Positions 45,048-53,828 of a DNA stretch of 64,000 nt are shown here, in pieces. The stretch covers positions 1-64,000 of the forward strand of contig QXWW01000019.1 in NCBI GenBank assembly GCA_009911185.1, written 5' to 3'. The number at the start of each line of letters is the position of its first letter. Positions within the stretch are counted from its first letter, which is position 1. The position numbers were made by a program, and so were the translations under genes. The stretch is from Lachnospiraceae bacterium. GTDB lineage: Bacteria > Bacillota > Clostridia > Lachnospirales > Lachnospiraceae. Under the pieces are notes generated by a model, which was given only the letters and a program-made list of their open reading frames with translations, was not told the origin of the DNA and did no database searches.

Positions 45048-45956
45048 TTACACCTTCAAATGTTTGCGTATCGTCAGACGGCTTCCCAGAAAACCAATTC
45101 CCACTCCCAAAATCAATCCCACCGGAACCAGCGTGGAAAATACCTTTTCTACCGGAAGAAATTCCAGCATACCGCTCAGCCAGCGAAATCTCTCCGCTAC
45201 CGCAAAAATAATCCTCCGGTACATGAAATACAAAACCGTCAGCGGCAGCGCCGAACCAATAATTCCGATGAGAATCCCTTCTACAATAAAAGGAGCACGC
45301 ACAAAATAATCGGTTGCGCCGATCAGCTTCATAATAGCAATCTCTTCCCGGCGGACCGCAATGCCGATGGTGACTGTGTTGCTGATCAAAAATACTGCCA
45401 CGCAAAGCAAAATCAGAATAATTCCCGCCGACACATAACCGATCAGCCGGTTAAAATCTGTGAGCGTGTTTGCCGCCAAATCAGAGCTTTTGATTTCTTT
45501 CACCCCGTCTAGCGACTGAAGATAGGAAACCAGGGACTCCTGCATGGAGATATCATTCATATACACTTCATAATGAGAGGAATTTACTAATGGATTGTCG
45601 TCTGCAAATCCTTCCGCCATCTCCTCGGAGCCTTCAAAATAAACCTTCTGAAATTCCTGCCATGCCTCTTCCGCGGATACAAACACACATTCTGATACTT
45701 CCACTCGTTTCTTGATCTGCACGCCAATTTCATCCATCTGCTCCTGCGTCGCGCCCTCGTCAAAAAAGACCGTAACCGCAACTCCGGATTCCACTTCTTT
45801 TACAACGCTCTGAAAATTAACGACCACTGCATAAAACACGCCAAACAGGAAAATACACGCCGACATCGTGGCAATGGACGCCAGAGAGAACATTTTATTC
45901 TTCCAGATATTTTTTGCTCCCTGACGTAAGGTATATAAAAACGTACTAATCCTCAT
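45048..45956 (-). CDS. ftsX: Cell division ABC transporter permease FtsX
   Basis: A 302-residue permease: a first membrane helix (about 20-45), an extracellular loop (about 50-170) and three more helices near 175-200, 225-250 and 265-290. The N-terminal LYTLRQGAKNIWKNKMFSLASIATMSACIFLFG is typical of Gram-positive FtsX. With FtsE it controls wall hydrolases during division or elongation. The start at 45956 overlaps the ftsE end by 11 nt, with an AGGTGA site inside ftsE; an in-frame GTG three codons earlier is less likely. Confidence 0.95.
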   Translation of the reverse strand: MRISTFLYTLRQGAKNIWKNKMFSLASIATMSACIFLFGVFYAVVVNFQSVVKEVESGVAVTVFFDEGATQEQMDEIGVQIKKRVEVSECVFVSAEEAWQEFQKVYFEGSEEMAEGFADDNPLVNSSHYEVYMNDISMQESLVSYLQSLDGVKEIKSSDLAANTLTDFNRLIGYVSAGIILILLCVAVFLISNTVTIGIAVRREEIAIMKLIGATDYFVRAPFIVEGILIGIIGSALPLTVLYFMYRRIIFAVAERFRWLSGMLEFLPVEKVFSTLVPVGLILGVGIGFLGSRLTIRKHLKV

Positions 45957-46629
45957 AACTGTCACCTGCCTGTTCGTCTTCTACTACAACACCCTTTTTC
46001 ATAGTTATGACACGCTTCTTCATGGCCTTAACAATATCCAGATTATGAGTGACCACCAGCACCGTAGTGCCCCGCTGGTTAATTTCATCCAGAAGCTTCA
46101 TAATCTCCCATGCATTATGAGCGTCCAGATTTCCTGTCGGTTCATCGGCCAGCAGGATCTTCGGTTCGTTTACCAGCGCCCTTGCAATCGCCACACGCTG
46201 CTGCTCCCCGCCTGAAATCTCCCGCGGATAAGATTTGTATTTTGCAGCAAGTCCAACCATGGATAAAACCGCAGGAACCTTGCGCCGCATCTTTTTTACC
46301 GGGGTTCCCACCACACGCTGGGCAAACGCCACGTTCTCATAAACATTGCGGTCCTTTAATAACCGGAAGTCCTGGAAAACCACTCCCACATTCCTGCGAA
46401 ACCTGGGCACATCCCGATGGCGGATATTTCCTAGTTTCTGATTGTTAATTATGATACTGCCGCTGGTAGGCTCTAATTCCTTTAACAACAATTTAATCAG
46501 TGTAGACTTGCCGGAACCACTGTCGCCTACCACAAAAACAAATTCTCCCGGCTCAATATACAGATTCACATCGTTCAGCGCAGGAATCCCTGCCGAATAC
46601 GCCTTGCTGACATTCTCAAGTTTAATCAT
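45946..46629 (-). CDS. ftsE: Cell division ABC transporter ATPase FtsE
   Basis: A 227-residue ABC ATPase. Walker A is GDSGSGKSTLIKLL near residue 35, the Q loop is VFQDFRLL near 85, the signature is EISGGEQQRVAIARAL near 138, Walker B is ILLADEPTGNLD near 160 and the switch His is in VVTHNLDIV near 195. It powers FtsX. The operon order is regulator-ftsE-ftsX-peptidase. A possible target of FtsEX, the SH3-NlpC/P60 endopeptidase at 50242, lies 4 kb away. Confidence 0.96.
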   Translation of the reverse strand: MIKLENVSKAYSAGIPALNDVNLYIEPGEFVFVVGDSGSGKSTLIKLLLKELEPTSGSIIINNQKLGNIRHRDVPRFRRNVGVVFQDFRLLKDRNVYENVAFAQRVVGTPVKKMRRKVPAVLSMVGLAAKYKSYPREISGGEQQRVAIARALVNEPKILLADEPTGNLDAHNAWEIMKLLDEINQRGTTVLVVTHNLDIVKAMKKRVITMKKGVVVEDEQAGDSYED

Positions 46630-46646
46630 ATAAGCCTCCTAATCGT

Positions 46647-47741
46647 CTAGTAATCCAAGGACTCCATATAATTCATATATTTGACAACCATCAGCGCAAT
46701 TTTAAAGGTGATGGCGTCTTCAAACACGCGCAAATCCAGGCCCGTGCTTTTCTGCAGCTTATCCAGGCGGTATACCAGCGTATTGCGGTGGATATAAAGC
46801 TGCCTGGACGTCTCGGAAACATTTAAACTATTTTCAAAAAATTTATTGATGGTGGTAAGGGTTTCATCATCAAACTCGTCCGGCGATCTTCCGTCAAAAA
46901 TCTCTTTGATAAACATCTTGCACAGAGGAATCGGGAGCTGGTAAATCAAGCGTCCAATGCCAAGCGTGGCATAGGCGACAATATTGCGCTCTTCAAAGAA
47001 TATTTTTCCTACGTCCAGCGCCATCCGCGCTTCCTTGTATGATTTGGATACTTCCTTGATTTCATTTACGATGGTACCGTATGCAATATGCACTTCCTGC
47101 TCCACATCCGCGTGAAAGAGATTCAAAAGCACTTCCGCCGTCTTATTCAACTCCTCATACCCCTCATGCTCAGGCACCTCTTTTACCATAATAATATTTT
47201 TCTCGTCCACAGCCGTAATAAAATCTTTGGACTTGCTCCCCAAAAGCCCCCGTACCTTTTCCAGTTCATTCCCATCTTTTTCACGGTTCGTCTCAACAAT
47301 AAAGACTACTCTTCTGGCTTCAGTGTCTATATGCAGCTTCTTGGCGCGATTATAAATATCCACCAGCAGCAGATTGTCCAACAAGAGATTCTTCACAAAG
47401 TTGTCCTTGTCAAACCGTTCCTTATAAGCGACCAGGAGATTCTGCAGCTGGAAACTGGCAATTTTCCCAACCATGTAAACATCTTCACTATCGCCATTAG
47501 CAAGCAAAATATATTCCAACTGGTGCTCGTCAAACACCTTAAAAAACTGACATCCTAAAAACACCTGGCTGTCTGCCGGAGATTCCACAAACGCCAGCGC
47601 CGCCTTTACATAATTATCTGTACTGTGATTGTGAAAAGTGGCGGCAAGAACCTTCCCTTCCGTATCAATAATGCATAAATCAATTCTGGTAATTCCTTTT
47701 AACCCGTCAATGGTATTTTGAAGTATCTGATTTGAAATCAT
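46647..47741 (-). CDS. CdaR/PucR-type transcriptional regulator
   Basis: A 364-residue regulator. The N-terminal sensor-like region (about 1-120, with RIDLCIIDTEGKVLAATFHN) resembles the sugar-diacid recognition domain, a GGDEF-like spacer follows (about 130-260), and the C-terminal helix-turn-helix, LYIHRNTLVYRLDKLQKSTGLDLRVFEDAI, spans about 315-345. The start at 47741 follows AAGGAG; a longer frame has no support. It lies 17 nt upstream of ftsE in the same direction, a recurrent arrangement in Clostridia, so it may control division genes. A TTGTGA-17-TATATG promoter is possible near 47800-47830. Confidence 0.88.
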   Translation of the reverse strand: MISNQILQNTIDGLKGITRIDLCIIDTEGKVLAATFHNHSTDNYVKAALAFVESPADSQVFLGCQFFKVFDEHQLEYILLANGDSEDVYMVGKIASFQLQNLLVAYKERFDKDNFVKNLLLDNLLLVDIYNRAKKLHIDTEARRVVFIVETNREKDGNELEKVRGLLGSKSKDFITAVDEKNIIMVKEVPEHEGYEELNKTAEVLLNLFHADVEQEVHIAYGTIVNEIKEVSKSYKEARMALDVGKIFFEERNIVAYATLGIGRLIYQLPIPLCKMFIKEIFDGRSPDEFDDETLTTINKFFENSLNVSETSRQLYIHRNTLVYRLDKLQKSTGLDLRVFEDAITFKIALMVVKYMNYMESLDY

Positions 47742-47894
47742 TCTCTGCACTCCTTTTCTTTTTCTGCTGTTCCTTTCCGGCATAATTTATCTGCATATAT
47801 ATTCTCTATGCAACTTTCACAAAATTTATTTCTGCAATTTTCATGGAAAAATCAATCTAATTTGTATTTTAATGTAAAAGCACAAAAAAAGAAA

Positions 47895-47925
47895 GAGGAA
47901 ATCTACATTTTTTATGCATTTCCTC
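47895..47925 (-). terminator. Intrinsic terminator of the YitT gene
   Basis: GAGGAAAT (47895-47902) pairs with ATTTCCTC (47918-47925). On the minus strand it is followed by TTTCTTTTTTT. It lies 55 nt beyond the YitT stop codon. Confidence 0.75.
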
Positions 47926-47980
47926 AACCTTTTTTCAAAATATCCATTTTTTCGTCATAGGCATAGTATACAAAATGCAC

Positions 47981-48865
47981 CTAACTCTTCTTGTGTTCAA
48001 TAAATCCCTCGCCATGAACCTCTCTCACATCCCCTACAATTACAAATGCACTTTCATCAATTTGATGTACAATTTCTTTTAATGATACAATTTCCTTCTT
48101 GGAAACCACACAGTAGAGCACGCATTTTTTCTCTCCGGAATACATCCCCTGCGCTTCTAAACCCGTTACTCCCCGGTTCAGGTCCTCCATAATCTGTCTG
48201 GCAATTTCCTGAAAATGATCGGTAACGATATACGCCGCTTTGGAAAATTTCATACCTTCCAATATCGTATCCGTCACCTTTGAAGTAATAAAGATGGCCA
48301 CAATCGCATACATGGAAGGCCTCAGTCCGAACACATATACGCCTGCAAGAACGATCATACCGTCCAATACCTGCATAATCTGCGCCACAGAATAATGTTT
48401 GAGCCTGCATTGCAGCAGTACGGCAACCATTTCCGTTCCCCCGGTAGTAGCGTTCGCCCAAAGAATCATACCCATGGCAATACCGGCCAGAACGCCGCCG
48501 AAAATAGCTGCCAGTATATAATCCCCTTCCACAAAATCAATTTCCGGTATCAAATACAGCCAGACGGACAACAGTACGGTGGCGTAAGCCGTGCGCCCAA
48601 TAAACTTCTTACCTTTGATCTTATACGCCAGGATAAAAAACGGCACATTTAAGGCAAGATTGGCAAACCACAGAGGAATCCCCCCCTGATAGAACATATT
48701 TGTCAGCGCCTTAATCAAAATGGCGATACCTGTAAATCCTCCTGTAACCAGGCTCACGGGATCAAAAATGCATTTGATGGCAAACGCAAGAAGCCCCGTC
48801 CCTGATGTAATTACGAAGTACAAAAAAACCGGATTGCGCTTTTTTATCGAAAAACTATTCATCAT
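47981..48865 (-). CDS. YitT-family membrane protein
   Basis: A 294-residue protein with five to six membrane helices (about 15-185) and a C-terminal soluble DUF2179 domain (about 210-290, with FSKAAYIVTDHFQEIARQIMEDLNRGVTGLEAQGMYSGEKKCVLYCVV as spaced segments). YitT proteins are common in Firmicutes; their transported substrate is not established. The ATG at 48865 lies behind AAGGTGA and inside the end of the upstream glycosyltransferase gene (overlap 11 nt), so the pair is co-translated. Confidence 0.9.
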   Translation of the reverse strand: MMNSFSIKKRNPVFLYFVITSGTGLLAFAIKCIFDPVSLVTGGFTGIAILIKALTNMFYQGGIPLWFANLALNVPFFILAYKIKGKKFIGRTAYATVLLSVWLYLIPEIDFVEGDYILAAIFGGVLAGIAMGMILWANATTGGTEMVAVLLQCRLKHYSVAQIMQVLDGMIVLAGVYVFGLRPSMYAIVAIFITSKVTDTILEGMKFSKAAYIVTDHFQEIARQIMEDLNRGVTGLEAQGMYSGEKKCVLYCVVSKKEIVSLKEIVHQIDESAFVIVGDVREVHGEGFIEHKKS

Positions 48866-49547
48866 TGTCTTCACCTTCATTTTTATGGTAGCGCAGAAGC
48901 ATACCGTGTATGATACCTTTTTGCAGCAGCTTCCTGGCAAAATCCGCCATCTCCGCTACGCCCCTTTTATCTGAATGATATTCTCCCATCCCATACCAGA
49001 TCTTAGCACTCAGCTTATCTTTATGATCCTTGAGAAAATATTCCTGTTCAGGGGTTGGAATCACCGATAAGATAACATCCGGCGCCGCGATATTAATTTC
49101 ATTGATTATGGCGTCGTAATCCCCGGTACACTCAGATAAGGCATATGTACCTGTTATCCGAAGTTTGGGATAAGCTTCTTTGAGGAAATCCTGCAGCCGT
49201 TCCACCTGCTCACGCGTTCCGCCCAGCAGATATACCAGCCTGCCGCTGTCAATGGTACGCCTCATAAATTCCTTAAAAAACCCATTCTCCACGGCTTCCT
49301 GCATCTGCCGCTTCGATGCAAAGCCTGCTGCTTTCAGAATTTCCTTATCACAGATGACCGCCAAATCCAAACGCTCAATACAGCTTTTCACCAAATCATC
49401 CCCGTGTGCTTTTACCAAAGTCTCCATGGTAATATGTTCAATTGTACTCATTATTGTTTTATTCCAGTATTCTTCCAGTTGAAGCATGGCTTCCTGAACC
49501 GTATAACTATTAAGGTTCATACCCAGAATCTCTATTTTTTTACCCAT
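48855..49547 (-). CDS. WecG/TagA/CpsF family glycosyltransferase
   Basis: A 230-residue GT26-type enzyme. The family adds a sugar, for example N-acetylmannosamine, to a lipid-linked precursor of wall teichoic acid or another surface polymer. Features: an N-terminal ILGMNLNSYTVQEAM, the region VYLLGGTREQVERLQDFLKEAYPKLRITG near residues 105-135, and PDVILSVIPTPEQEYFL near 155. The canonical catalytic Thr/Asp region near residue 40-65 is less clear, so a divergent member is possible. It has its own promoter at 49644-49672. No other teichoic-acid genes are nearby. Confidence 0.82.
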   Translation of the reverse strand: MGKKIEILGMNLNSYTVQEAMLQLEEYWNKTIMSTIEHITMETLVKAHGDDLVKSCIERLDLAVICDKEILKAAGFASKRQMQEAVENGFFKEFMRRTIDSGRLVYLLGGTREQVERLQDFLKEAYPKLRITGTYALSECTGDYDAIINEINIAAPDVILSVIPTPEQEYFLKDHKDKLSAKIWYGMGEYHSDKRGVAEMADFARKLLQKGIIHGMLLRYHKNEGEDNDE

Positions 49548-49643
49548 ATATCACCCGTCCGGCAACCGCTCTCTTAAACGGCTGTACTCAAATATATTAT
49601 TTTACCATATGATGTTTTCTTACATATGATAAAACACCTTAGA

Positions 49644-49672
49644 AGTATACCAAATGCATCAACTTTTTTCAA
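49644..49672 (-). promoter_or_regulatory. Promoter of the glycosyltransferase-YitT operon
   Basis: On the minus strand TTGAAA (49667-49672), a 17-bp spacer and TATACT (49644-49649). The leader of about 95 nt contains an inverted repeat TTTTA-n-CATATG / CATATG-n-TAAAA (49600-49635). Confidence 0.65.
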
Positions 49673-49887
49673 CTACACTTTTTGCACATTAACCGTTCTA
49701 AAATTTTCTTAACGAGAAGTTTTTTGCTAAATTAACTGAAATCTTTTCCTTTTTGTTGCAATTTTTTGTCTCCGGAAATGTCAATGCTATTTCTTATTTT
49801 TTTCCAAATTTATCAACTTTATTACAACTTCACAAAACAAACGTTTCCTTTTTTTACTATGTAAACCAGTTTTTCCACTCCGGTTTA

Positions 49888-49957
49888 TGTGGATAATGTG
49901 AATAACTTTGTGTATAACTCATTTTTTGGGCTTTTTCACATTTTTTTATGTGGATAA
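49888..49957. promoter_or_regulatory. Cluster of four DnaA boxes
   Basis: TGTGGATAA (49888-49896), TGTGAATAA (49897-49905), TGTGTATAA (49909-49917) and TGTGGATAA (49949-49957) all fit the DnaA box TGTGNATAA, two of them perfectly, all in one orientation. The surrounding 49680-50080 is strongly A+T-rich with no gene. dnaA, dnaN and other origin genes are absent, so this may be a DnaA-binding control locus and not the origin itself. Confidence 0.6.
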
Positions 49958-50100
49958 TTTCTTTATAAATTTGAATAACTTTTTTGATCACAATAAAATT
50001 TGTGCAGTTTGCTTAAATGATAATTTGCGGTTTTTCGACAACTTTTTTCTGCAAAGATTTCTTAGTAAAAAACTTAAAATTGTGCAACAATTCTCTTTGT

Positions 50101-50183
50101 TGCGCCGTACGCATCCCCAGGGGCTTTTATTTCAAAGGAAGGGCCGTATGCTTTTATACTTCGCTGCAGCATAGCCTTTGCAC
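50101..50183. repeat. Dispersed post-terminator repeat, copy D (decayed)
   Basis: Shares GCATCCCC-n-GGG and the following T-rich/GGAAGG part with copy C at 55500, and shows an imperfect terminal inverted repeat (GGGCCGTATGC against GCAGCATAGCC). It sits 6 nt behind the terminator of the NlpC/P60 gene, the same placement as the other three copies. Confidence 0.4.
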
Positions 50184-50189
50184 AATAAA

Positions 50190-50223
50190 ACTCCCGGATT
50201 GAGCGTAACCTCAAACCGGGAGT
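50190..50223 (-). terminator. Intrinsic terminator of the NlpC/P60 gene
   Basis: ACTCCCGG-n-TTGAG (50190-50203) pairs with CTCAA-n-CCGGGAGT (50210-50223), with one mismatch. On the minus strand it is followed by TTTTATT. It lies 18 nt beyond the stop codon. Confidence 0.88.
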
Positions 50224-50241
50224 ACTTATTCACCTATTCTA

Positions 50242-51447
50242 TTAAAAGATTCTTCTTACAGCCACAATTGTTCTGTAGTTTGCCGGAGAAGTATACTTGA
50301 TACCGGTTGCTTCCGTACTTGCATGAACAATCGTGTTATTACCAACATAGATTCCAACATGACCGCTGTAGCATACGATATCGCCCGGCTGCATAGCATC
50401 CTGGCTGACACCATAACCTACACCTGCCAGAGCACTAGAAGAATGTGGAAGGCCCACGCCAAAGGCTGCATATACACTCATTACAAATCCGGAACAATCT
50501 GCTCCGTTTGTCAGGCTTGTCCCACCCCAAACATACGGATTACCCACGAACTGACATGCATAATTGGCAACTGCCTGTCCATTTCCACCACTTGGCGGAG
50601 CATAGCTTCTGCTTGGAGCTGAACTTCCGGAGGAACCAGATGAGCTGGAGGAACCGGATGAGCTCTGGGAAGATCTCTGCGTAGCCGCTCTTGCCGCCTC
50701 TTCTGCTGCTCTTCTCTCTTCTTCTTCCTTCTTCAGACGAGCTTCCTCTGCTTCTTTTGACTCTGCAACTACATAATGCGTGCTTGTCTCCACAAATTCA
50801 CTGGAAACCCAGCCGTCGCCTTCTTCAATCGCTACTTTCACCCAGCCGTCCTTTTCTTCTACTACGGAAAGCTCTTCTCCTCCCGGAACCTGACCTAACA
50901 GCTCGGCGTCAGTACTTGCCTCTGCACGTACATTCAATGTATCTGTCTTAACGTCTGCCACGCGGCGTCCTACGGACTTCGCAAGCTCTGCATCTCCTAA
51001 TACCAAAAACTCCGCCTTAATGTAACCTTCTACGTCACCGGAATGAATCTTGTACCAGTCTCCCTCCGTTCCCAATACCGTACATGCGGAATTATTATAT
51101 AACTTTCCAAGAACTTCTCCATCCTCGCCTGCCGCGGAACGGACATTTACATAATCATCTACCTGAGCGATCGCAATATCATCATATTCAGACTTCGGAG
51201 CTTCATTCTGAGCTGCCTGCTTCGTATCGTCCTTAGATTCTTTTCCCAAAGACTTTGCAATTGTGCCGGAAACTCCCGCTGTTGAAGAATTCCCCATATT
51301 CTCAACGCTCACCTGAGTTTCTGCCGCTGAAATCAAGCTTCCTGCTCCTGCACTCACTGCCGCATTTGATACAAAAGAACTGCTGGTCAATACCACTGCC
51401 GCAGTCAGACAACAAGTTGTTGCTCTTCTGATAGAATTTCTATTCAT
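50242..51447 (-). CDS. SH3 - NlpC/P60 cell-wall endopeptidase
   Basis: A 401-residue secreted peptidoglycan hydrolase. Signal peptide (about 1-29), two bacterial SH3 domains (about 92-145 with DDYVNVRSAAGEDGEVLG, and 160-218 with DTLNVRAEASTDAELLG), a charged coiled stretch (225-245), a Ser-rich linker (250-275) and an NlpC/P60 domain (about 285-400). The catalytic Cys is in GADCSGFV near residue 320, His in SGHVGIYVGN near 368 and the third residue, His, in IVHAST near 380. It cuts within peptide stems of the wall. Strong promoter and terminator indicate a monocistronic, well-expressed gene. Confidence 0.95.
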   Translation of the reverse strand: MNRNSIRRATTCCLTAAVVLTSSSFVSNAAVSAGAGSLISAAETQVSVENMGNSSTAGVSGTIAKSLGKESKDDTKQAAQNEAPKSEYDDIAIAQVDDYVNVRSAAGEDGEVLGKLYNNSACTVLGTEGDWYKIHSGDVEGYIKAEFLVLGDAELAKSVGRRVADVKTDTLNVRAEASTDAELLGQVPGGEELSVVEEKDGWVKVAIEEGDGWVSSEFVETSTHYVVAESKEAEEARLKKEEEERRAAEEAARAATQRSSQSSSGSSSSSGSSGSSAPSRSYAPPSGGNGQAVANYACQFVGNPYVWGGTSLTNGADCSGFVMSVYAAFGVGLPHSSSALAGVGYGVSQDAMQPGDIVCYSGHVGIYVGNNTIVHASTEATGIKYTSPANYRTIVAVRRIF

Positions 51448-51531
51448 CCTTACCCTCCATAATTTGTCCTGTTTTATTGTTACGGATTCCTCTCAAAATC
51501 CTTGATTTGTTACGAATTTATTACAGGACTA

Positions 51532-51560
51532 ATTATAGCAAAGGGGTAACTTTATGTCAA
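51532..51560 (-). promoter_or_regulatory. Consensus promoter of the NlpC/P60 gene
   Basis: On the minus strand a perfect TTGACA (51555-51560), a 17-bp spacer and a perfect TATAAT (51532-51537), about 85 nt before the start codon. Confidence 0.9.
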
Positions 51561-51623
51561 CTGTAATCTTTTACAAAATTGTTACAATATTTAGTCGGAT
51601 ATTGTCAGTATTGATTAAGAAGA

Positions 51624-52538
51624 TTACACGCCGCTTAAATACCGTTCCACGGAAGTCACAGCATTGGCCCCGTCTGCTGCCGCCGTAATCACCTGACGAA
51701 GCTGTTTTGTACGCACATCGCCTGCCGCAAATATGCCGGGCACGCTGGTTTTCGTATCTTCTCCAGCCAGAATATAACCCTGTTCATCCTGGGCAATCAT
51801 ACCTTCCAAAGCTGCCGTATTGGGAGAAATACCCACCGCAATAAAGACGCCCTGAACCTGAAGCTCACGTTCAGTTCCTTCTATATTATGATGAAGCAGC
51901 ACGGAAGAAACCTGTTCCTCCCCCTGTATCCTGGTTACCTTACAGTTAAGTTCAAGTTCAATATTTTCTGTCTGCCTTACCCGTTCCTGAAGGATGCGGG
52001 CGCCTCGAAATTCATCCCGCCGGTGAATCAAAAATACCTTCCGGCAGGCTCTGGCAAGAAACAGAGCGTCCTCTAACGCGACGTCTCCGCCCCCCACCAC
52101 TGCCACTGTCCTGTCGCGGAAAAATGCGCCGTCGCAGGTGGCACAGTAAGATACGCCCCTGCCTGTAAGCTCCTCCTCGCCAGGCACCTTAAGTTTGCGG
52201 TGTCTGGCCCCGGTAGCCAGGATCAGAGTTCTGGACTCATAGGTTTCCTTTCCGGTAATTACCTGCTTTTTATCTCCCAGATCCTTAATTTCCTTTACCT
52301 GCTCATTGACAAACTCTGTTCCCAGCCTGTCTGCATGTTCGCGGAATTTCTGCCCCAGCTCAAATCCGCTGATTCCCGGCAGTCCCGGATAGTTATCCAC
52401 TTCATAGGTGTCCAGGATCTGCCCGCCGCTTAACGGCTTTTCTTCTATCACAAGCGTATTCAGCCGGGCGCGCTCCGCATATACCGCCGCGCTTAATCCT
52501 GCCGGCCCGCTCCCTAAAATAATCACATCATACAACAT
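51624..52538 (-). CDS. trxB: Thioredoxin reductase
   Basis: A 304-residue flavoprotein that reduces thioredoxin with NADPH. The FAD-binding IILGSGPAGLSAAVYAERA is at the N-terminus, the redox-active CATCD lies near residue 135, the NADPH-binding VVGGGDVALEDALFL near 152, and the late FAD motif GIFAAGDVRTKQLRQVITAAADGA near 272. The ATG at 52538 lies 7 nt after AGGAGG, and a GTG one codon earlier is less suitable. It is transcribed away from the YjfB gene. No thioredoxin gene is adjacent. Confidence 0.95.
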   Translation of the reverse strand: MLYDVIILGSGPAGLSAAVYAERARLNTLVIEEKPLSGGQILDTYEVDNYPGLPGISGFELGQKFREHADRLGTEFVNEQVKEIKDLGDKKQVITGKETYESRTLILATGARHRKLKVPGEEELTGRGVSYCATCDGAFFRDRTVAVVGGGDVALEDALFLARACRKVFLIHRRDEFRGARILQERVRQTENIELELNCKVTRIQGEEQVSSVLLHHNIEGTERELQVQGVFIAVGISPNTAALEGMIAQDEQGYILAGEDTKTSVPGIFAAGDVRTKQLRQVITAAADGANAVTSVERYLSGV

Positions 52539-52562
52539 CACAAAACCTCCTGATAAAATTTA

Positions 52563-52591
52563 TTGCATTTTTCTCTCCTGCGTGCCATAAT
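52563..52591 (+). promoter_or_regulatory. Promoter of the YjfB-like gene
   Basis: TTGCAT (52563-52568), a 17-bp spacer and CATAAT (52586-52591), just upstream of the GGAAAGGAGG site. Confidence 0.55.
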
Positions 52592-52614
52592 TAAAGCGGA
52601 AAGGAGGAGTGTAT

Positions 52615-52791
52615 ATGGATATAGCTTCCTTATCTACCGCCCTTAGCATGACAAAAGTGAACAATGATATCAGCGTCCTCATGCTGGGCAAACAATTGGA
52701 TCAGGCAGAGATTATGGGAGATTCCATGATCAAACTCATGGAACAGTCCGTAACCCCGCACCTGGGCGGAAACATCGACGTTTCCGTCTGA
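52615..52791 (+). CDS. YjfB-like putative motility protein
   Basis: A 58-residue protein with an amphipathic helix pair: MDIASLSTALSMTKVNNDI, then VLMLGKQLDQAEIMGDSMIKLMEQ, and a tail HLGGNIDVSV. Size and sequence fit the YjfB_motility family, found mostly in flagellated Firmicutes and of unproven function. The start at 52615 follows GGAAAGGAGG. It is monocistronic with its own promoter and terminator. Together with the chemoreceptor-like gene it hints that this organism is motile; no flagellar genes lie in the window. Confidence 0.85.
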   Translation: MDIASLSTALSMTKVNNDISVLMLGKQLDQAEIMGDSMIKLMEQSVTPHLGGNIDVSV

Positions 52792-52800
52792 TTTATCCGT

Positions 52801-52835
52801 CCGGCAGATGAGCACGTCTAACGCTGATCTGCCGG
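52801..52835 (+). terminator. Intrinsic terminator of the YjfB-like gene
   Basis: CCGGCAGAT (52801-52809) pairs perfectly with ATCTGCCGG (52827-52835), with an inner AGC/GCT pair, and is followed by TTTTAT. Confidence 0.88.
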
Positions 52836-52837
52836 TT

Positions 52838-53815
52838 TTATGAAACGGCAATCCATTCCAAATAAACAGAAAATCCCATAAACGCAAAAATAATAGCGAT
52901 TCCCAAAACCAACGGAATGGAAAAGAGGCGTTCTTTGGTTCCACCCTGGAACATTTTCTTCACATAGCCCCATCGTCCATTAATCTTACAAATAGCGATA
53001 TACATTCCCACCGCCGCACAGGTAGCTCCCAGGGCTATGACCCCCCAGAACAGAATCCCTATAAGAAATCCTGCAAGCTGCGCGTTTTCCATGGTAGCTG
53101 CATAACCGCCCGGCTCAATCTGCTGCATAGCCTCTGACTGGGAAATTCCCAGCGTATCATAGAGTTTTGGAAGGAAAAACGTCATCAGCACACTGGTAAA
53201 ATTCAGTGTAAAATGAGCCAGCATCGAACTGAAAACACTGCCGGTAGCCTCCACCAGAAACGCCAGATATACGCCCAGGGCAAATGCATAAATGAACTGG
53301 TTGAGATTCATATGCATACATCCAAAAAGAAACCCGCTCAACAATATTGCCGGCAGCATTTTACTCTTCTTATAAGTCTGAAACAGCACGCCCCGGAACA
53401 TAAATTCCTCCACACAGGCCGGCAGCAACGCCATAAACAACGTATTTAAAATAAAATTCTGGCTCTGCATCAATTCTGACACGGAGGCGGTCCCTGAATT
53501 AGAAAACAGCATAGACACCGCGTTTAATACCACAATCAGCGGATACATCAAATAGGTACAGATTACCACCAGTATGATCGTGATAAAACTGATCCGGCGG
53601 TACGGAATCAGCTCGCGGATTTTTATATTTTTTCCTCTACAATAAAGGAAACAGGGCACAAAGACCAACGCCTGTGACAACAGCAGGGAACAGTATATGG
53701 GCAGTTCTGCCAAAACAGGGATATTTGCGCTCAACAGACTGAAACCAAAACTTACTCCAATATAGATTACAACAACAACTAAAAACAAACGGTTTACACT
53801 CTTATTTTGGGACAT
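52838..53815 (-). CDS. CPBP-family intramembrane metalloprotease
   Basis: A 325-residue membrane protein with about eight helices. The Abi/CPBP glutamic protease motif CVEEFMFRGVLF (EExxxR) lies near residue 150, with later His-containing motifs FGCMHMNLNQF near 186 and LAHFTLNF near 220. Family members cleave membrane proteins or protect against self-made bacteriocins; no bacteriocin gene is nearby. The start at 53815 follows AGGAGGG. It begins 13 nt after the CvfB gene and is last in the operon. Confidence 0.9.
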   Translation of the reverse strand: MSQNKSVNRLFLVVVVIYIGVSFGFSLLSANIPVLAELPIYCSLLLSQALVFVPCFLYCRGKNIKIRELIPYRRISFITIILVVICTYLMYPLIVVLNAVSMLFSNSGTASVSELMQSQNFILNTLFMALLPACVEEFMFRGVLFQTYKKSKMLPAILLSGFLFGCMHMNLNQFIYAFALGVYLAFLVEATGSVFSSMLAHFTLNFTSVLMTFFLPKLYDTLGISQSEAMQQIEPGGYAATMENAQLAGFLIGILFWGVIALGATCAAVGMYIAICKINGRWGYVKKMFQGGTKERLFSIPLVLGIAIIFAFMGFSVYLEWIAVS

Positions 53816-53828
53816 AGTCTGCGCCCTC

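Noticed and set aside
49548-50241. Chromosomal replication origin
   Set aside because: DnaA boxes are present, but dnaA, dnaN, rpmH and related origin genes are absent, so oriC is not claimed; the site is reported as a DnaA-box cluster only.
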